From Okeania sp. SIO2C9 (GTDB taxonomy: Bacteria; Cyanobacteriota; Cyanobacteriia; Cyanobacteriales; Microcoleaceae): DNA of 53,954 nt. Below are positions 37,840 to 47,243 of this stretch, one piece after another (the stretch's first letter is position 1; each line of letters starts with the position of its first letter). The DNA lies in NCBI RefSeq assembly GCF_010672455.1, contig NZ_JAAHGO010000061.1, forward strand, positions 1-53,954, given 5' to 3'. Made by a program: the position numbers and the translations under genes. The notes below the pieces were generated by a model. It saw only the letters and a list, made by a program, of their open reading frames with translations. It was not told the DNA's origin and did no database searches.

Positions 37840-39660
37840 TCAGGTAGGCACAATATTTACCTTAACTTTCACCCTTTCTTTAGTATCAGGCAATTTGACA
37901 CTCAGTTTCTCAGCATCAAAATCACTATAGGGTTGACCATCAATTTCTACAGAGCCAATTTTAATACTACCCGGAGGTAGAATATCTGGCGAAACCCGCA
38001 GAATATTATCGGGAAAACCACCAGGAATAGGTTTAAAATAAAAATCCATTGGCTGCTTATTAACCAAAAGATTAGTATAAACAGCAGAAAGAAAACATAA
38101 CTCTGTAGAGTGATAACCACTCATGGAGTGAGACCCCTTACCTCGTTCGTTACCACTTGCCAAGAAAGGAATACCATTAGCAAGAACATTGAAATAAACT
38201 CCGCCATCTTCTGTATCCAGGAACCAAGCATTGTAAAAAGCAGCAGCTTCCCGCGCTAAACGATGATATTCTGGCTCTCCCAAAACTCCTGCGAGAATAT
38301 AATATGCAAGAATAGACTGTTCCTGTTGCCACCAAGCTTTACGGTCGTGCCAAACAAAACGGTGGATTTTTTCGTCTTCACCTAATACCCTCTCCACCAC
38401 ATCATACCAACCACCCCGTTGTTGGTCGCTGCCCACTGCTGGCATAAGATCGGCAATTTTCTTGGCCAAATCCACATAAGAATCTTTAGCTTTGAGACTA
38501 TTCATCCGCATCAAATTCCAGGCAATTTTCATATTGTGACCAACCACTGCTCGGTTTTGCTGCCATCCCCAAGTATGGTCTGGACTCCAGTCTTCAAAGA
38601 ATTTTTCATTGACAAAGGGAGAATTTTCGTAGTCTGGGAACCGCTTTTCAATAGTGTCAAAGGTATATTCGAGCATATCAGCATATTCTGGTTTTTCTGT
38701 TGCTAACCAGAGATTAATTAAATATGCTGGTGCGTGGTCCCCCACTGAGTTCCAGTTTTTGGTACCTTTATTTCGTCCTAATGATTCGCTGAGGGGGTCT
38801 AGAGTTATGGGGTCTAGGTGAGAGTAGTAACCGCCGCGATCGCTCTTATCCAGGTAGAAGTTGTTGAATAGTTTGATGGTTTTATCGGTATCGTCCATGA
38901 TCCGAGGGTCGCCATTGAGTCGATATGTTTGTAACGGACCTGCAAGGGCGTAAATTTGTTCGTAAGCAGGGATAGCATCGTAGTCATCGCCAAATTCTGA
39001 AGCGAAGATTTTTTGTTCCCGCTCTCCTTGTACATCAATACCGTGATACCAATAGACAATTCCTTCGTCTAGGTCTACAAATCTCATATGGTCTCGCAGA
39101 TATTCGGTGCCTTTTTCTGCTGCTTCTAGAAAAGTTTCTTCCCCAGTCATCATATAAGCAGTTGCCATTCCGTAAACCATCCGGGAAATAGTATCAGTTT
39201 CTTGAGAGAAGTTTACCTGAGATTTTGCACCGGATAGACTTAGGGTTGTGCGATAGTTGCGGTAGTCAATTTCTTCGTCGCCAAACTGAGCTTTGACATA
39301 AAAATTAGCAAGGGAACGCACCTGGTCTACCCACCAGTTTGGTTTCTCAAAAACGTAGTCATCTGCTTGACGACCGACAAATATAATTTGTTTGGCTTCA
39401 AATATGGGACTATCTGGGAAGAATACTCCATAAGTGAATAAATACCGACCGGGTACTAACATTGACCGCATGGAACCTGTAGCATCTGGGTATGCTTCGT
39501 CTAAGTTTTGTACGAGTTTGGCGTAAGAGATCGGACTTAGTCTGGCTTGAAATTCTCTGCCGTCTGTTGTTTTGATACCAAAAATATCTGTTTCTGAGTC
39601 GTATTTGGTAACATATCCTGCGATTAAGTCAGAAAAGCTAAATTCTATTTGGGTAGTCAT
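37840..39660 (-). CDS. AGE-family epimerase/isomerase
   Basis: 606 residues, larger than plain N-acylglucosamine 2-epimerases (about 400). The first 120 or so residues form an extra N-terminal domain (FSDLIAGYVTKYDSETDIFG), followed by the alpha6/alpha6 barrel (SRMVYGMATAYMMTGEETFL, GHNMKIAWNLMR, HDRKAWWQQEQSILAYYILA) and a short C-terminal beta part with IKIGSVEIDGQPYSDFDAEK. Likely acts on a free or phosphorylated sugar; the substrate is unknown. Neighbour to STAS and DJ-1 genes as slr1855 in the Synechocystis icfG cluster. Start ATG 39660 (MTTQIEF). Confidence 0.88.
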   Translation of the reverse strand: MTTQIEFSFSDLIAGYVTKYDSETDIFGIKTTDGREFQARLSPISYAKLVQNLDEAYPDATGSMRSMLVPGRYLFTYGVFFPDSPIFEAKQIIFVGRQADDYVFEKPNWWVDQVRSLANFYVKAQFGDEEIDYRNYRTTLSLSGAKSQVNFSQETDTISRMVYGMATAYMMTGEETFLEAAEKGTEYLRDHMRFVDLDEGIVYWYHGIDVQGEREQKIFASEFGDDYDAIPAYEQIYALAGPLQTYRLNGDPRIMDDTDKTIKLFNNFYLDKSDRGGYYSHLDPITLDPLSESLGRNKGTKNWNSVGDHAPAYLINLWLATEKPEYADMLEYTFDTIEKRFPDYENSPFVNEKFFEDWSPDHTWGWQQNRAVVGHNMKIAWNLMRMNSLKAKDSYVDLAKKIADLMPAVGSDQQRGGWYDVVERVLGEDEKIHRFVWHDRKAWWQQEQSILAYYILAGVLGEPEYHRLAREAAAFYNAWFLDTEDGGVYFNVLANGIPFLASGNERGKGSHSMSGYHSTELCFLSAVYTNLLVNKQPMDFYFKPIPGGFPDNILRVSPDILPPGSIKIGSVEIDGQPYSDFDAEKLSVKLPDTKERVKVKVNIVPT

Positions 39661-39807
39661 TTTTGATTATCTTTAACTGTGTTTACGAGTTTTTTTATAG
39701 ACTTCTTGTAGAAGTCAGGGAATAGGGAATAGGGAGATTAAATTGTTTACATATATATTATATTGTCTTGAATTGATTGAATTAACACTTTTGCAAGAAG
39801 TCTTATG

Positions 39808-40372
39808 TATAGAACCCATTTGCTATGTTTGGACGCGGTATGTGCTTTTGGTAGCAGTCCTCCTGGATGACTGAGTCAGAAGTCAGGAAATTTATACTGT
39901 TTCACGGAAGTCAGAAGTCAAATTTTAACTGAATTGGTATTAGTTAGAGAATAGCAGGACTTACGCACCAAGCACCATATATAGTAGGGGTAAATTGCAT
40001 TTTACCTCTACAGATAGCGTTTTATCTAATAATTTGCGTAAGTCCTGAATAGAAGAAAAAGGTAGAAAAATGAGTAGTCCTGGTCGCATAATTGTATACA
40101 ATAACAACGGATACCTGGCACGGAAGCAAGATGCTCCCACTGTTTTTGTCACAAACATTGCCAGACAATACACGACCAATGAAAATGCACCACTACCAAA
40201 AAATTCTCCTATCTCCTCCACTCCCTATCTTTGATACAGCAAATTCCAAGTATATGAAGTACAGATATGAAAAATTAAATGTTCCCAGTGCGAGCATCTT
40301 GCTCGCTTCGGGGTGTATCTCACCAAGGTGGAACCCGCTGTAAATAAATAGATATATCAAATGGGTTCTATA
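39808..40372. mobile_element. 565-bp element ended by TATAGAACCCATTTG
   Basis: TATAGAACCCATTTG at 39808-39822 and its exact complement at 40358-40372. It has no gene. Inside are the miniature element at 39956 and, at 40234-40345, a block with a single copy of the 21-bp CTTGCTCGCTTCGGGGTGTAT unit that is expanded to 12 copies at 49018. A shorter element with the same ends is at 49398-49658. Confidence 0.65.
39956..40046. mobile_element. 91-bp miniature element nested in the 39808 element
   Basis: AGGACTTACGCACCAAGCAC to ATTTGCGTAAGTCCT. It shares the IS701-type ends, but the interior differs from the other three complete copies, so it is a distinct subtype. Confidence 0.75.
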
Positions 40373-40460
40373 TTGAGTATTGAGTGTGGCAGGTTTTAAT
40401 TTTTATCCTCTAATTTAATCCTAAATCTTGAGGTAACACCTACCACCACAAAAAGCAATA

Positions 40461-41066
40461 TTAATTGTTAGCTTCGATCGCTTCTACAAATTTTTCCATA
40501 AATTCATCTGTTACCCCTGGATGTTTGGCTGTGATTAAGTTTCCATCTATCACTAAATCTGCTGTTTGATCTCCATCAAATATTACATCTGCTCCAGCGT
40601 TTTCTACATCACAAATAATGTTATGAGCGCAGGTGACTTTTTTATTTTTAATCATTTCATTGTCGGCACAAAATAGCCATAAACTATGACAAATTGCTCC
40701 TAATTTTACATTTTCAGTATTGACAGCTTTGCGAAGAAATGCTACTGCTGGTGCTTGGTTTGGTTCACCTTTTTTGGGGTTTACCTGATATCTCAATCTA
40801 TCCATAGCGTAAGCGCCAATACAAATTATCCCTTTATAGTCTGAGGGGTTAATATCATTAACTTCTGTAGAAACAGTAACTTGTTGTTCGACAATATTAT
40901 TCTCTGGGTTAGAGCCAAAATGTAATTCTTTGTTACCCCATAAATGAGTAATATATTCTACTTCATAGCCTTTTTTAGGGAAAAATTCATTAAATTTCAG
41001 ATATTCTGTAGGATCAAAATGGTCTTCTATTAAGACTCCAATTTTACCTTTTGTTGCAGTAGTCAT
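40461..41066 (-). CDS. DJ-1/PfpI family protein (icfG cluster)
   Basis: 201 residues, glutamine-amidotransferase-like fold. The nucleophile elbow cysteine is in GAICHSLWLF and is followed by CAHNIICDVENAGAD. A GKIGVLIEDHFDPTEYLKFN start and IITAKHPGVTDEFMEKF-like end match the PfpI branch (protease, chaperone or glyoxalase-like activities known in the family; here undetermined). The gene lies between the AGE epimerase and the SnoaL-like protein, as slr1854. Ribosome site AAGGAGTAAAAAAG before ATG is good. Confidence 0.9.
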   Translation of the reverse strand: MTTATKGKIGVLIEDHFDPTEYLKFNEFFPKKGYEVEYITHLWGNKELHFGSNPENNIVEQQVTVSTEVNDINPSDYKGIICIGAYAMDRLRYQVNPKKGEPNQAPAVAFLRKAVNTENVKLGAICHSLWLFCADNEMIKNKKVTCAHNIICDVENAGADVIFDGDQTADLVIDGNLITAKHPGVTDEFMEKFVEAIEANN

Positions 41067-41298
41067 TCTTTTTTACTCCTTACTATTTACAAAATATAAT
41101 CAAACAATGAATCTACGAGGGATAACATTATCCTCATTGATTCTGAGTAACTATAATTTTACACATCATTATTATCAAAAAATAGCTATTTAGTTGCTCT
41201 TTTTAGATTTAAACTCAGATGTAATAACTCAGTCTCTATAGAACCTAATTCTTTCAATTACCTAATAGGATATATGAAAAGTTGTTTAATACTGAATT

Positions 41299-41385
41299 TT
41301 GCCCCCCTAGCCCCCCAATTCTGGGGGGAACAAGAATCAATTAGCTGGTAAAAGTTCCCCAAAATTGGGGGATTTAGGGGGCTTT
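41299..41385. repeat. Inverted GCCCCCCTAGCCCCC repeat
   Basis: TTTTGCCCCCCTAGCCCCCC facing GGGGGATTTAGGGGGC with an inner pair CAATTCTGGGG/CCCCAAAATTGGGG. This is a dispersed hairpin type common in cyanobacterial spacers. It is in the 540-bp gap 41067-41605, which has no gene. Confidence 0.7.
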
Positions 41386-41605
41386 GATGTAGTAAATGAG
41401 ACTTCTCAGACAACCTCTAAGTTTTAACTTTTTATTTGTGTCTCAATTATTATCTGACAGCCTACCTTTGTGATTTTTTTTGACTCTAATATTGCTGTCA
41501 AACAATAGATTTGAGATTAAATACTTTTTCTGCAAAAAAAAATAGTTAATAGGGAGCTGGAAACTATTATCAACTCCCTTCAGTTCAACTATCTAACTTT
41601 TTCTC

Positions 41606-42172
41606 TTATGTTGTAATTAACTTCAAGAGTGAATCAGGAGCAAATACATCACGATAGAATGTTAATTGCTCAGTCTTTAAGTAACAACCACCTCTGTGAC
41701 CACGACGTACCCAAGTGACATTTCCCTTGGCAATAGTTTCGTTGGTTTCGAGATCCACACTTTTCCACTCGAAGAATGTATGTTCTCCAGAAAACATAAC
41801 AATTGGCCAACACATAATAACTCCTGGTTGAGAAATTAACGCCCACCAATGCTGTTCCCTTTCTTTTTGTTCCTCTAGACCAAAATATTGTCCGTCTTGG
41901 CACAAATAGACTAAATCTTGATAATATTCCGCCGTGAGAATATCACCGCGTCCCTGTCTCAAAGCTTCACAATGAGTAGGCCACCACTCTTTATTTTCTT
42001 TCTCTATTTGTTCTAATGTGTAGTCAGGACCTAGCTCTGGTAATGTTGCTTCTTTCATAGCAATGATTTTTTCTGCTAGAGCAATCATCTCTGTAGCAAC
42101 ATCAGCAGCTGCTGGAACAGCTCGAGAATAATCTACTGCTAGGTCTTTGTAGTAATTTGTGCGCTTTTTCAT
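41606..42172 (-). CDS. SnoaL/NTF2-like protein of the icfG cluster
   Basis: 188 residues, soluble. The region GRGDILTAEYYQDLVYLCQD, then HWWALISQPGVIMCWPIVMF and TWVRRGHRGGCYLKTEQLTF resembles SnoaL-like/NTF2-fold proteins (cone-shaped beta sheet binding small hydrophobic ligands). No catalytic residues can be assigned with confidence. Position fits slr1852 of Synechocystis as I recall, adjacent to the CMD gene but here separated from it by an inserted TnpB element. ATG at 42172 follows a TATGAAAAAGCGC context with MKKRTNYYKDLAVDYSRA. Confidence 0.75.
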   Translation of the reverse strand: MKKRTNYYKDLAVDYSRAVPAAADVATEMIALAEKIIAMKEATLPELGPDYTLEQIEKENKEWWPTHCEALRQGRGDILTAEYYQDLVYLCQDGQYFGLEEQKEREQHWWALISQPGVIMCWPIVMFSGEHTFFEWKSVDLETNETIAKGNVTWVRRGHRGGCYLKTEQLTFYRDVFAPDSLLKLITT

Positions 42173-42298
42173 AATATCTAGATTTGTAGTTGTTTTTTCA
42201 TTGATTGAAACAAAATTGCTGGGGGAGACGAGCGATCGCTAAAGAAACCTCACCGTTTCACGGAAGTCGTAGGGGCGAATGGTATTCGCCCTTAAAAA

Positions 42299-42400
42299 GT
42301 AAGATTTTACAGGCTCAAAACTTTGACAATACAGTAATTTCAGAAAATTATTTCACATCTTAGATTTGAAACTATTTGTGACATCTCTAAACTGAATTAG
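42299..42400 (-). repeat. 100-bp repeat downstream of tnpB, possible RNA segment
   Basis: On the minus strand, from GATGTCACAAATAGTTTC to TTTTGAGCCTGTAAAATC, this block is about 85% like 46081-46182 (plus). It lies about 80-180 bp beyond the tnpB stop, where right ends and guide-RNA scaffolds of TnpB elements lie. It could be the element's 3' non-coding end or an unrelated miniature repeat. Confidence 0.5.
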
Positions 42401-42481
42401 TATAAAATTGTGCTTTCTTCGAGCTTGAAGATATTAGTAAATTTTTGTGTCTACCGCTCAACTAAACTTACTCAAACTTAC

Positions 42482-43714
42482 TTAAAGGTCTGAAAGTCTA
42501 GTCATTCGTAGTGGATCAACCACTACAGGGTTAAACGGCAAACCCTTTATTCCCTGGTCAAAAACATCAGGAATTACTTTTTTAATAATGTTTAACGACC
42601 CATTTACATCTGCATTTAATAATTTATTTTCTCTGGTTTTATACAATCCTCTTGTTACTCTTTTTCCACTAAATTTCGGTTTTTGTTCTCCATATTTAGG
42701 CAAATCATCCCCATCTAAACAGCTTGATTGAGATGTATAGGATTCTTCGGTAATTATTACTTTTATTCCTCTTAGTTGGGCTTTATACCTTAACATCTCT
42801 ATTAACCTATAGTGAGGGATATTCACAAACTGTTGATTGTTCTTTTTCCCTAATTTTATTTCTTGTTTCCAATTCTGATTATGGCCAATAATTAAGGTTC
42901 CTATTTGATGGTTGATACACCAATCTATTACCCTTTTACTTGCTGTATGGAGATAGTTTTCTACTCGACTATTTCGTTTGTGAGTTAATTTTTTTAACCG
43001 ATGAGAATTAGTTTGGTTGTGGCTATTTAATTGAGATTGTAAATAAGAGCGTTGTTTATTATAAAAGGTGTTAATTGCTTTTAATGGTCTGCCTTTAATC
43101 AAAAGAGGTGAAACTCCTGTTTGATTTGTAGTTACAGCTATTAAGTTATTTACTCCTAAATCTACTCCTGCTATTTGTTGATTTTCTGTTGTTGAATCGG
43201 ATTTTTCATAGACTATTTCTATTATGTAACAGCTACTTTTGGGGATAATTCTGGTTTCTATTATTTCTGTCTGTGAAGTGGGTATTTTTATTTCACTCAT
43301 CGACAGGTGACAAATTCCTTTTTTTAAGGTTTTTTTGTATATTGATTCATCTGGATAGGGCAGAATATTTCGGCCTTTTGTTTTATGTTTATATTTGGGG
43401 ATTTTTGGTTTCCCTAAAAATTTATTTGGCTGTTTTTGCCATGCTTTTAAAGCTGCAAAATAACTACTCCAAGCTGAGTCTAATCTTCTGATTATTTGCT
43501 TGCTAACTTTAGTTGGTAAAGCTTGATAATCATCCGTCTTAGATACTAGATGATAAAGTTGATTAAAGCTAAGTTTCTTTTTGTTTTCAAAGAAATATTG
43601 GCGATAATAATAGTTAGCTAAATTGAATAAATTTTTCGACAAAAAAGCCTTGTGGTCTATTTCTGACCACAAATAATGTGATTTGGTAATAACATGACGT
43701 TCAACTAGCTTCAT
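42482..43714 (-). CDS. tnpB: TnpB-type RNA-guided nuclease homologue, zinc-finger-less
   Basis: 410 residues, IS200/IS605 OrfB family, complete reading frame. RuvC-I Asp185 (AGVDLGVNN) and RuvC-III Asp369 (LNADVNGS) are present. The usual RuvC-II segment reads TLIIGHNQNWKQEIKLG: the expected Glu is replaced by Gly-His, with Glu285 seven residues on as the nearest candidate. The four-cysteine zinc finger is absent: after YTSQSS there is only one Cys, and a SGKRVTRGLYK stretch takes its place. This is a known alternative TnpB clade, but its activity is uncertain. No TnpA is beside it. It is inserted between the CMD and SnoaL-like genes of the icfG cluster; upstream at 43765-43810 lies an inverted repeat with AAAATTACTCAT. 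Confidence 0.88.
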   Translation of the reverse strand: MKLVERHVITKSHYLWSEIDHKAFLSKNLFNLANYYYRQYFFENKKKLSFNQLYHLVSKTDDYQALPTKVSKQIIRRLDSAWSSYFAALKAWQKQPNKFLGKPKIPKYKHKTKGRNILPYPDESIYKKTLKKGICHLSMSEIKIPTSQTEIIETRIIPKSSCYIIEIVYEKSDSTTENQQIAGVDLGVNNLIAVTTNQTGVSPLLIKGRPLKAINTFYNKQRSYLQSQLNSHNQTNSHRLKKLTHKRNSRVENYLHTASKRVIDWCINHQIGTLIIGHNQNWKQEIKLGKKNNQQFVNIPHYRLIEMLRYKAQLRGIKVIITEESYTSQSSCLDGDDLPKYGEQKPKFSGKRVTRGLYKTRENKLLNADVNGSLNIIKKVIPDVFDQGIKGLPFNPVVVDPLRMTRLSDL

Positions 43715-43999
43715 ATCCTAATTGTAGCTGATAACGACTCAATGAATAGACAATTGAGCAAAATTACTCATTTTAGTTTGATAGCTATAATTATGAGTAA
43801 TTTTGATGAACTTTAGATAAGTTTTTGCTTTCTGTATTTACCCCCGATCGCGATTAACGATATTTATCTTTTCTGTGGCAGGTTTAATACCCCACCGTCT
43901 ACAGGGTGCTGAAAATTGTTTGGGTTTTTTTTTGGAGCTTTTCTCAAATCCCCGTTACAAAAATAACTTCTAACTTCTAACTTCTGACTTCTGACTTCG

Positions 44000-44347
44000 T
44001 TAAGCGGAGGGGCCTAAAATTTCATTCAGAGCGCCGAAGCAACCTGCTGCTTTATTAAATCCTGCATAAACACAGGTGAATAATAATAACTCCTCTATTT
44101 CTTCACGGGTAGCTCCTTGTTGCATTGCCATATTAACATGAGCGCCAAAAGGGTTTCCCGGACCTACATGATCTTGATTGACTACATCAATTGCTATTGT
44201 AATCAGAGCTTTGGTTTTTTGGTCTATGAGTGGTAGACCCCATGCTTCACCTGCCACACGAGTACAAAAGTCCCCGAATTTGGGGTTGATACCATTTAAA
44301 CCTTCTTGCAGAGCTTTGTCATCTAGGACTGCGTTTTTGTATTCCAT
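44000..44347 (-). CDS. Carboxymuconolactone decarboxylase family protein
   Basis: 115 residues, all-helical CMD fold: FCTRVAGEAWGLPLIDQKTK, ALITIAIDVVNQ, HVNMAMQQGATREEIEELLL, AGFNKAAGCFGALNEIL. The CxxC pair of AhpD-type peroxidase members is absent, so it is not an alkylhydroperoxidase of that kind; role unknown. Corresponds by order to slr1853. It begins the icfG-type cluster on the minus strand, with ATG at 44347. Confidence 0.9.
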   Translation of the reverse strand: MEYKNAVLDDKALQEGLNGINPKFGDFCTRVAGEAWGLPLIDQKTKALITIAIDVVNQDHVGPGNPFGAHVNMAMQQGATREEIEELLLFTCVYAGFNKAAGCFGALNEILGPSA

Positions 44348-45447
44348 AGTTTATCCGCTTAATTTTTCCAATTTGCTATGGTATGTTCGTTTCAATACTG
44401 TGTTTGTGTCAGCGTTCTAGAGCAATATCGCGTTAGCATTACCTAGCATAATCGCTTTCTTACACAGTTTAACATCTAATTTTTTAGTAAGTTATCGGCC
44501 TTTACCCGAGCAGATGACGGCCACTCGATCGAGATATTAAATAATATCATTGTCCACACTTCTGACCTATCTGATTTGCTGTTCAGATGTGAGGCAAATC
44601 TATTAGACATATCCGAAACATTTTTTCTATCAACTAGATTATCACCTTAACTTACATTAATTCATTAATTAAATTGATTTTATGATTTTTTTATTAGAAT
44701 AAACTGATATTTTCCGATAAATATTCTAAAATGTTACTTAGTGATCTAAATTAACAATGATCTAAATCATTTTTGTCGTTTTTTATTATTACTTAATTAC
44801 AAGCATTTAAGTATTGTTAAGCTTTTCTAAGTTGATGAGAATAAATTAACTGTAATCATATTTTATATAAAGGCTGTTATTATAACCTATATGATAAATT
44901 TTGTATATACTTAATTTGTTAAAATTACAGCACTTTTAAGGAAGCTTGAGGTACGGTTGTAACACTATTCTTATCCTATATTTCCTGTTCCCAGCTCCGG
45001 TGTTCCCTAGAGCAGTCAAACTTTGTGCCTCCAAGACTCGAAAACTACTGTAATAGGACTTACGCACCTGCAACATATTTTCGTCGGCAGCGATCCACAG
45101 GGTTTACGGAGCAGTCTGGAACGGAAAGCAATTCTTTAGGAGTCAGGAGTCAGGAGTCAGGAGGGAAAAAATAATATCATGTTCGCTGGGGCGTTTTTGT
45201 GTAAAATAAAGGGTGAATATCTACAGGAAATTTACGTTTTTTCAAGCTTTTAAGCCTTCTTCCCCCCCCTTTCAAAGGAGGGTATGGGGGATACCTTCTT
45301 CCTTGCTTCACTATACAATACCGATGCTACCGGACATGATATTAAGAAGCAAAGAGCAGTAGAAGAGAAAGTTTTTTTGTTCGCGCTCTTATCCGGACAT
45401 GATATCATAACTCAAATCACCAACGCCCAAAATTCAAGGACTTAAAC
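44348..45447. repeat. 1.1-kb AT-rich spacer with repeats at its right side
   Basis: 44348-44925 is AT-rich without repeats and likely carries promoters. From 44930: a TACAGCACTTTT...AAAACTACTGTA element (44930-45054), then AGGACTTACGCACCTGCAAC at 45058 with about 85 bp shared with 45790-45875, a GTCAGGAGTCAGG run, the GTGTAAAATAAAGGGTGAATATC block (cf. 30470), and two ATGTCCGG-type motifs at 45330 and 45390. Confidence 0.5.
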
Positions 45448-45780
45448 ATGAATCAAGCAAATGAAGACAAAAAATTTACACTTGTTTTAGCTGGGAAATA
45501 CAAAATTAAACCGGAAAAACGAGAACGATTTTTAGAACTCGCAAAACCTGGTATTGAAGAAACTCACAAAGAAGCTGGAAATATTAGTTATACTTTATAT
45601 GAAGAGTTTGATAATCCTAATACGTTTTTGTATTTTGAAGAATGGGTAGATCGAGAAGCTCTTAATTCCCATCTTAAGCAACCTTACATTGCACCTTTAA
45701 TTGAAGAAATATCAGAACTTTTAGCTGAAGATGCAGAAGTAAGAGTTTATGATATTGATAAATTGAGCTTCGGACTTTAG
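45448..45780 (+). CDS. Antibiotic-biosynthesis-monooxygenase (ABM) family protein
   Basis: 110 residues, ferredoxin-like dimeric alpha/beta fold. Seen: KFTLVLAGKYKIKPEKRERF, EAGNISYTLYEEFDNPNTFL, FEEWVDREALNSHLKQPYI; the His in SHLKQPY is typical. This family includes quinol monooxygenases (YgiN) and heme-degrading members; substrate unknown. Divergent from the CMD gene, 1.1 kb away. It may or may not belong to the icfG cluster functionally. Confidence 0.9.
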   Translation: MNQANEDKKFTLVLAGKYKIKPEKRERFLELAKPGIEETHKEAGNISYTLYEEFDNPNTFLYFEEWVDREALNSHLKQPYIAPLIEEISELLAEDAEVRVYDIDKLSFGL

Positions 45781-46080
45781 TTGATTTTTAGGACTTACGC
45801 AGTTGCAACGTATTTTTGTCTGAAGCGACTGACAGGGTTTGCGGAGCAGTTTGGAACGGAAAGCAATCTCACATTCTGGTTTTTTGTACCTCATGTGTAA
45901 TATCATGTCCGGTAGCATCGGTATTGTATAGCAAAGGTAGGCAACAGCTCATCTGGCAACAGGCAACAGGCAAGAAAAAAACTTAAATTTCTTGTAGATA
46001 TCCACGCTAACTTTTACACAAACGATTGCCTTCGGACATGATATAAGTCCTGATTTTTTATTTGTAGATTTTGTAGATAT

Positions 46081-46182
46081 ACCAATTCACTTTCAAGATG
46101 TCACAAATAGTTTCCAACTTTAAATGTGAAATAATTTGCTGAAATTATTGTATAGTAAAAGTTTTGAGCTGATAAAATCTGA
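46081..46182 (+). repeat. Second copy of the tnpB-adjacent 100-bp repeat
   Basis: ACCAATTCAC to GATAAAATCTGA, matching the minus strand of 42299-42400 with about 15 differences. No tnpB is next to it. It is followed by TTTTAACTTTTAAC iterations up to 46228. Could be a stand-alone miniature derivative. Confidence 0.6.
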
Positions 46183-46267
46183 TTTTTAACTTTTAACTTT
46201 TAACTTTTAACTTTTGACTTTTGACTTCCATGCGATCGCTAGCTCAGAAAATAAATAGCATATCAAA

Positions 46268-46564
46268 ATGCCGAAATACATTATCTTGTCAATTTTTTTA
46301 TTCATATTCTTTTTTGCTGTTGCACCCCCCGCAGCAGCATCTTTTTGTCGTAACTATAACGGCAATAAAATTTGTATTCTCAATATTAAGCGCAGTGCTA
46401 AAAACTATTGGGAATATCGAGCAGAAGTTAGTATTAATGGTAGGAGAAAACCATTGGAAATTTATAATTGTCGCACTAAAGAGAAAATACAAAAAAATGG
46501 TAAGATTGTTAAATTTAAACGTAATGGTGCGGGTAATTTAATTTGCAATGTTCTGAATAAATAG
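46268..46564 (+). CDS. Small secreted basic protein
   Basis: 98 residues, family not recognised. Signal peptide of about 24 residues (ILSIFLFIFFFAVAPPAAA, cut before SFC). The mature part is about 74 residues, Lys/Arg/Asn-rich, with four cysteines (CRNYNGNKIC, NCRTK, LICNV), likely two disulfides. No good ribosome site (GCATATCAAA) precedes ATG. An overlapping frame from 46221 is open for 106 codons, but it lacks a signal peptide and looks like the shadow. Followed by AAGAAGG microsatellite (46572-46648). Confidence 0.6.
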   Translation: MPKYIILSIFLFIFFFAVAPPAAASFCRNYNGNKICILNIKRSAKNYWEYRAEVSINGRRKPLEIYNCRTKEKIQKNGKIVKFKRNGAGNLICNVLNK

Positions 46565-46901
46565 TCATTTGAAGAAGGAAGAAGGAGGAAGGAAGAAGGA
46601 AGAGGGAAGAGGGAAGAAGGAAGAAGGAAGAAGGAAGAAGGAAGAAGGCTTAAAAGCTTGAAAAAACCTTGAATTTCCTGTAGATATTCACATGATAAAG
46701 TTTAGATAGAGAAAAGTTTTTCCTACTGTTCCCTGTTTCCTGTTCCCTGCTTATGAACCTGCAACAGAGGAGATTGTCCAAATGGTATAACTAGACTCAT
46801 GTTTATAAATTTTGATACTTTTTCTAATCTATCAGAAAATAGCCTTTCTATTAATTATCATCATAAAAAAATTGAAGTTATTTAACTTAAATAATTTTCA
46901 T

Positions 46902-47225
46902 TTATCTTGAAATTTTTTTTTGAATTTCTTCCTGTCTCTCTGCTTTCAGGCTGGAGCATAAACCTGGTAGTTCATCTAGTAATTGGTATATCGTATCTTC
47001 TTTAATATCTGGCATTGAATTACTATTTTTATCGATTGATTTTTGGAATAGGTAGTGAGCTTCTTTGTTGAGACGTTGCCATATTTGTTTTATCCTATCT
47101 TTAGTATCTAAAGAGTTAGTTGTATCTTGGTTTTTTTTGCTATCTAATTTAATTTTTATTATGTTGTTTTCTTCGCTCATCTTTAACAAAGATACTAGAG
47201 CTTGAGTGAGAAAATCAATGTTCAT
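46902..47225 (-). CDS. Hypothetical protein, third gene of a small cassette
   Basis: 107 residues, no recognised family. Charged and Lys/Glu/Asn-rich with likely helices (RIKQIWQRLNKEAHYLFQKS, QLLDELPGL). No signal or membrane segment. It starts 18 bp after the stop of the upstream 261-residue gene, so the two are likely co-transcribed and related in function. Confidence 0.55.
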   Translation of the reverse strand: MNIDFLTQALVSLLKMSEENNIIKIKLDSKKNQDTTNSLDTKDRIKQIWQRLNKEAHYLFQKSIDKNSNSMPDIKEDTIYQLLDELPGLCSSLKAERQEEIQKKISR

Positions 47226-47243
47226 TTTTAATAGTTCTTATGA

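Noticed and set aside
37756-37980. Thr/Pro/His-rich open frame
   Set aside because: It is the CCCCACACTC microsatellite read through into the antisense of the AGE epimerase gene.
46221-46541. 106-codon frame overlapping the small secreted protein gene
   Set aside because: The alternative frame from 46268 has a signal peptide and four cysteines and is the better coding choice.
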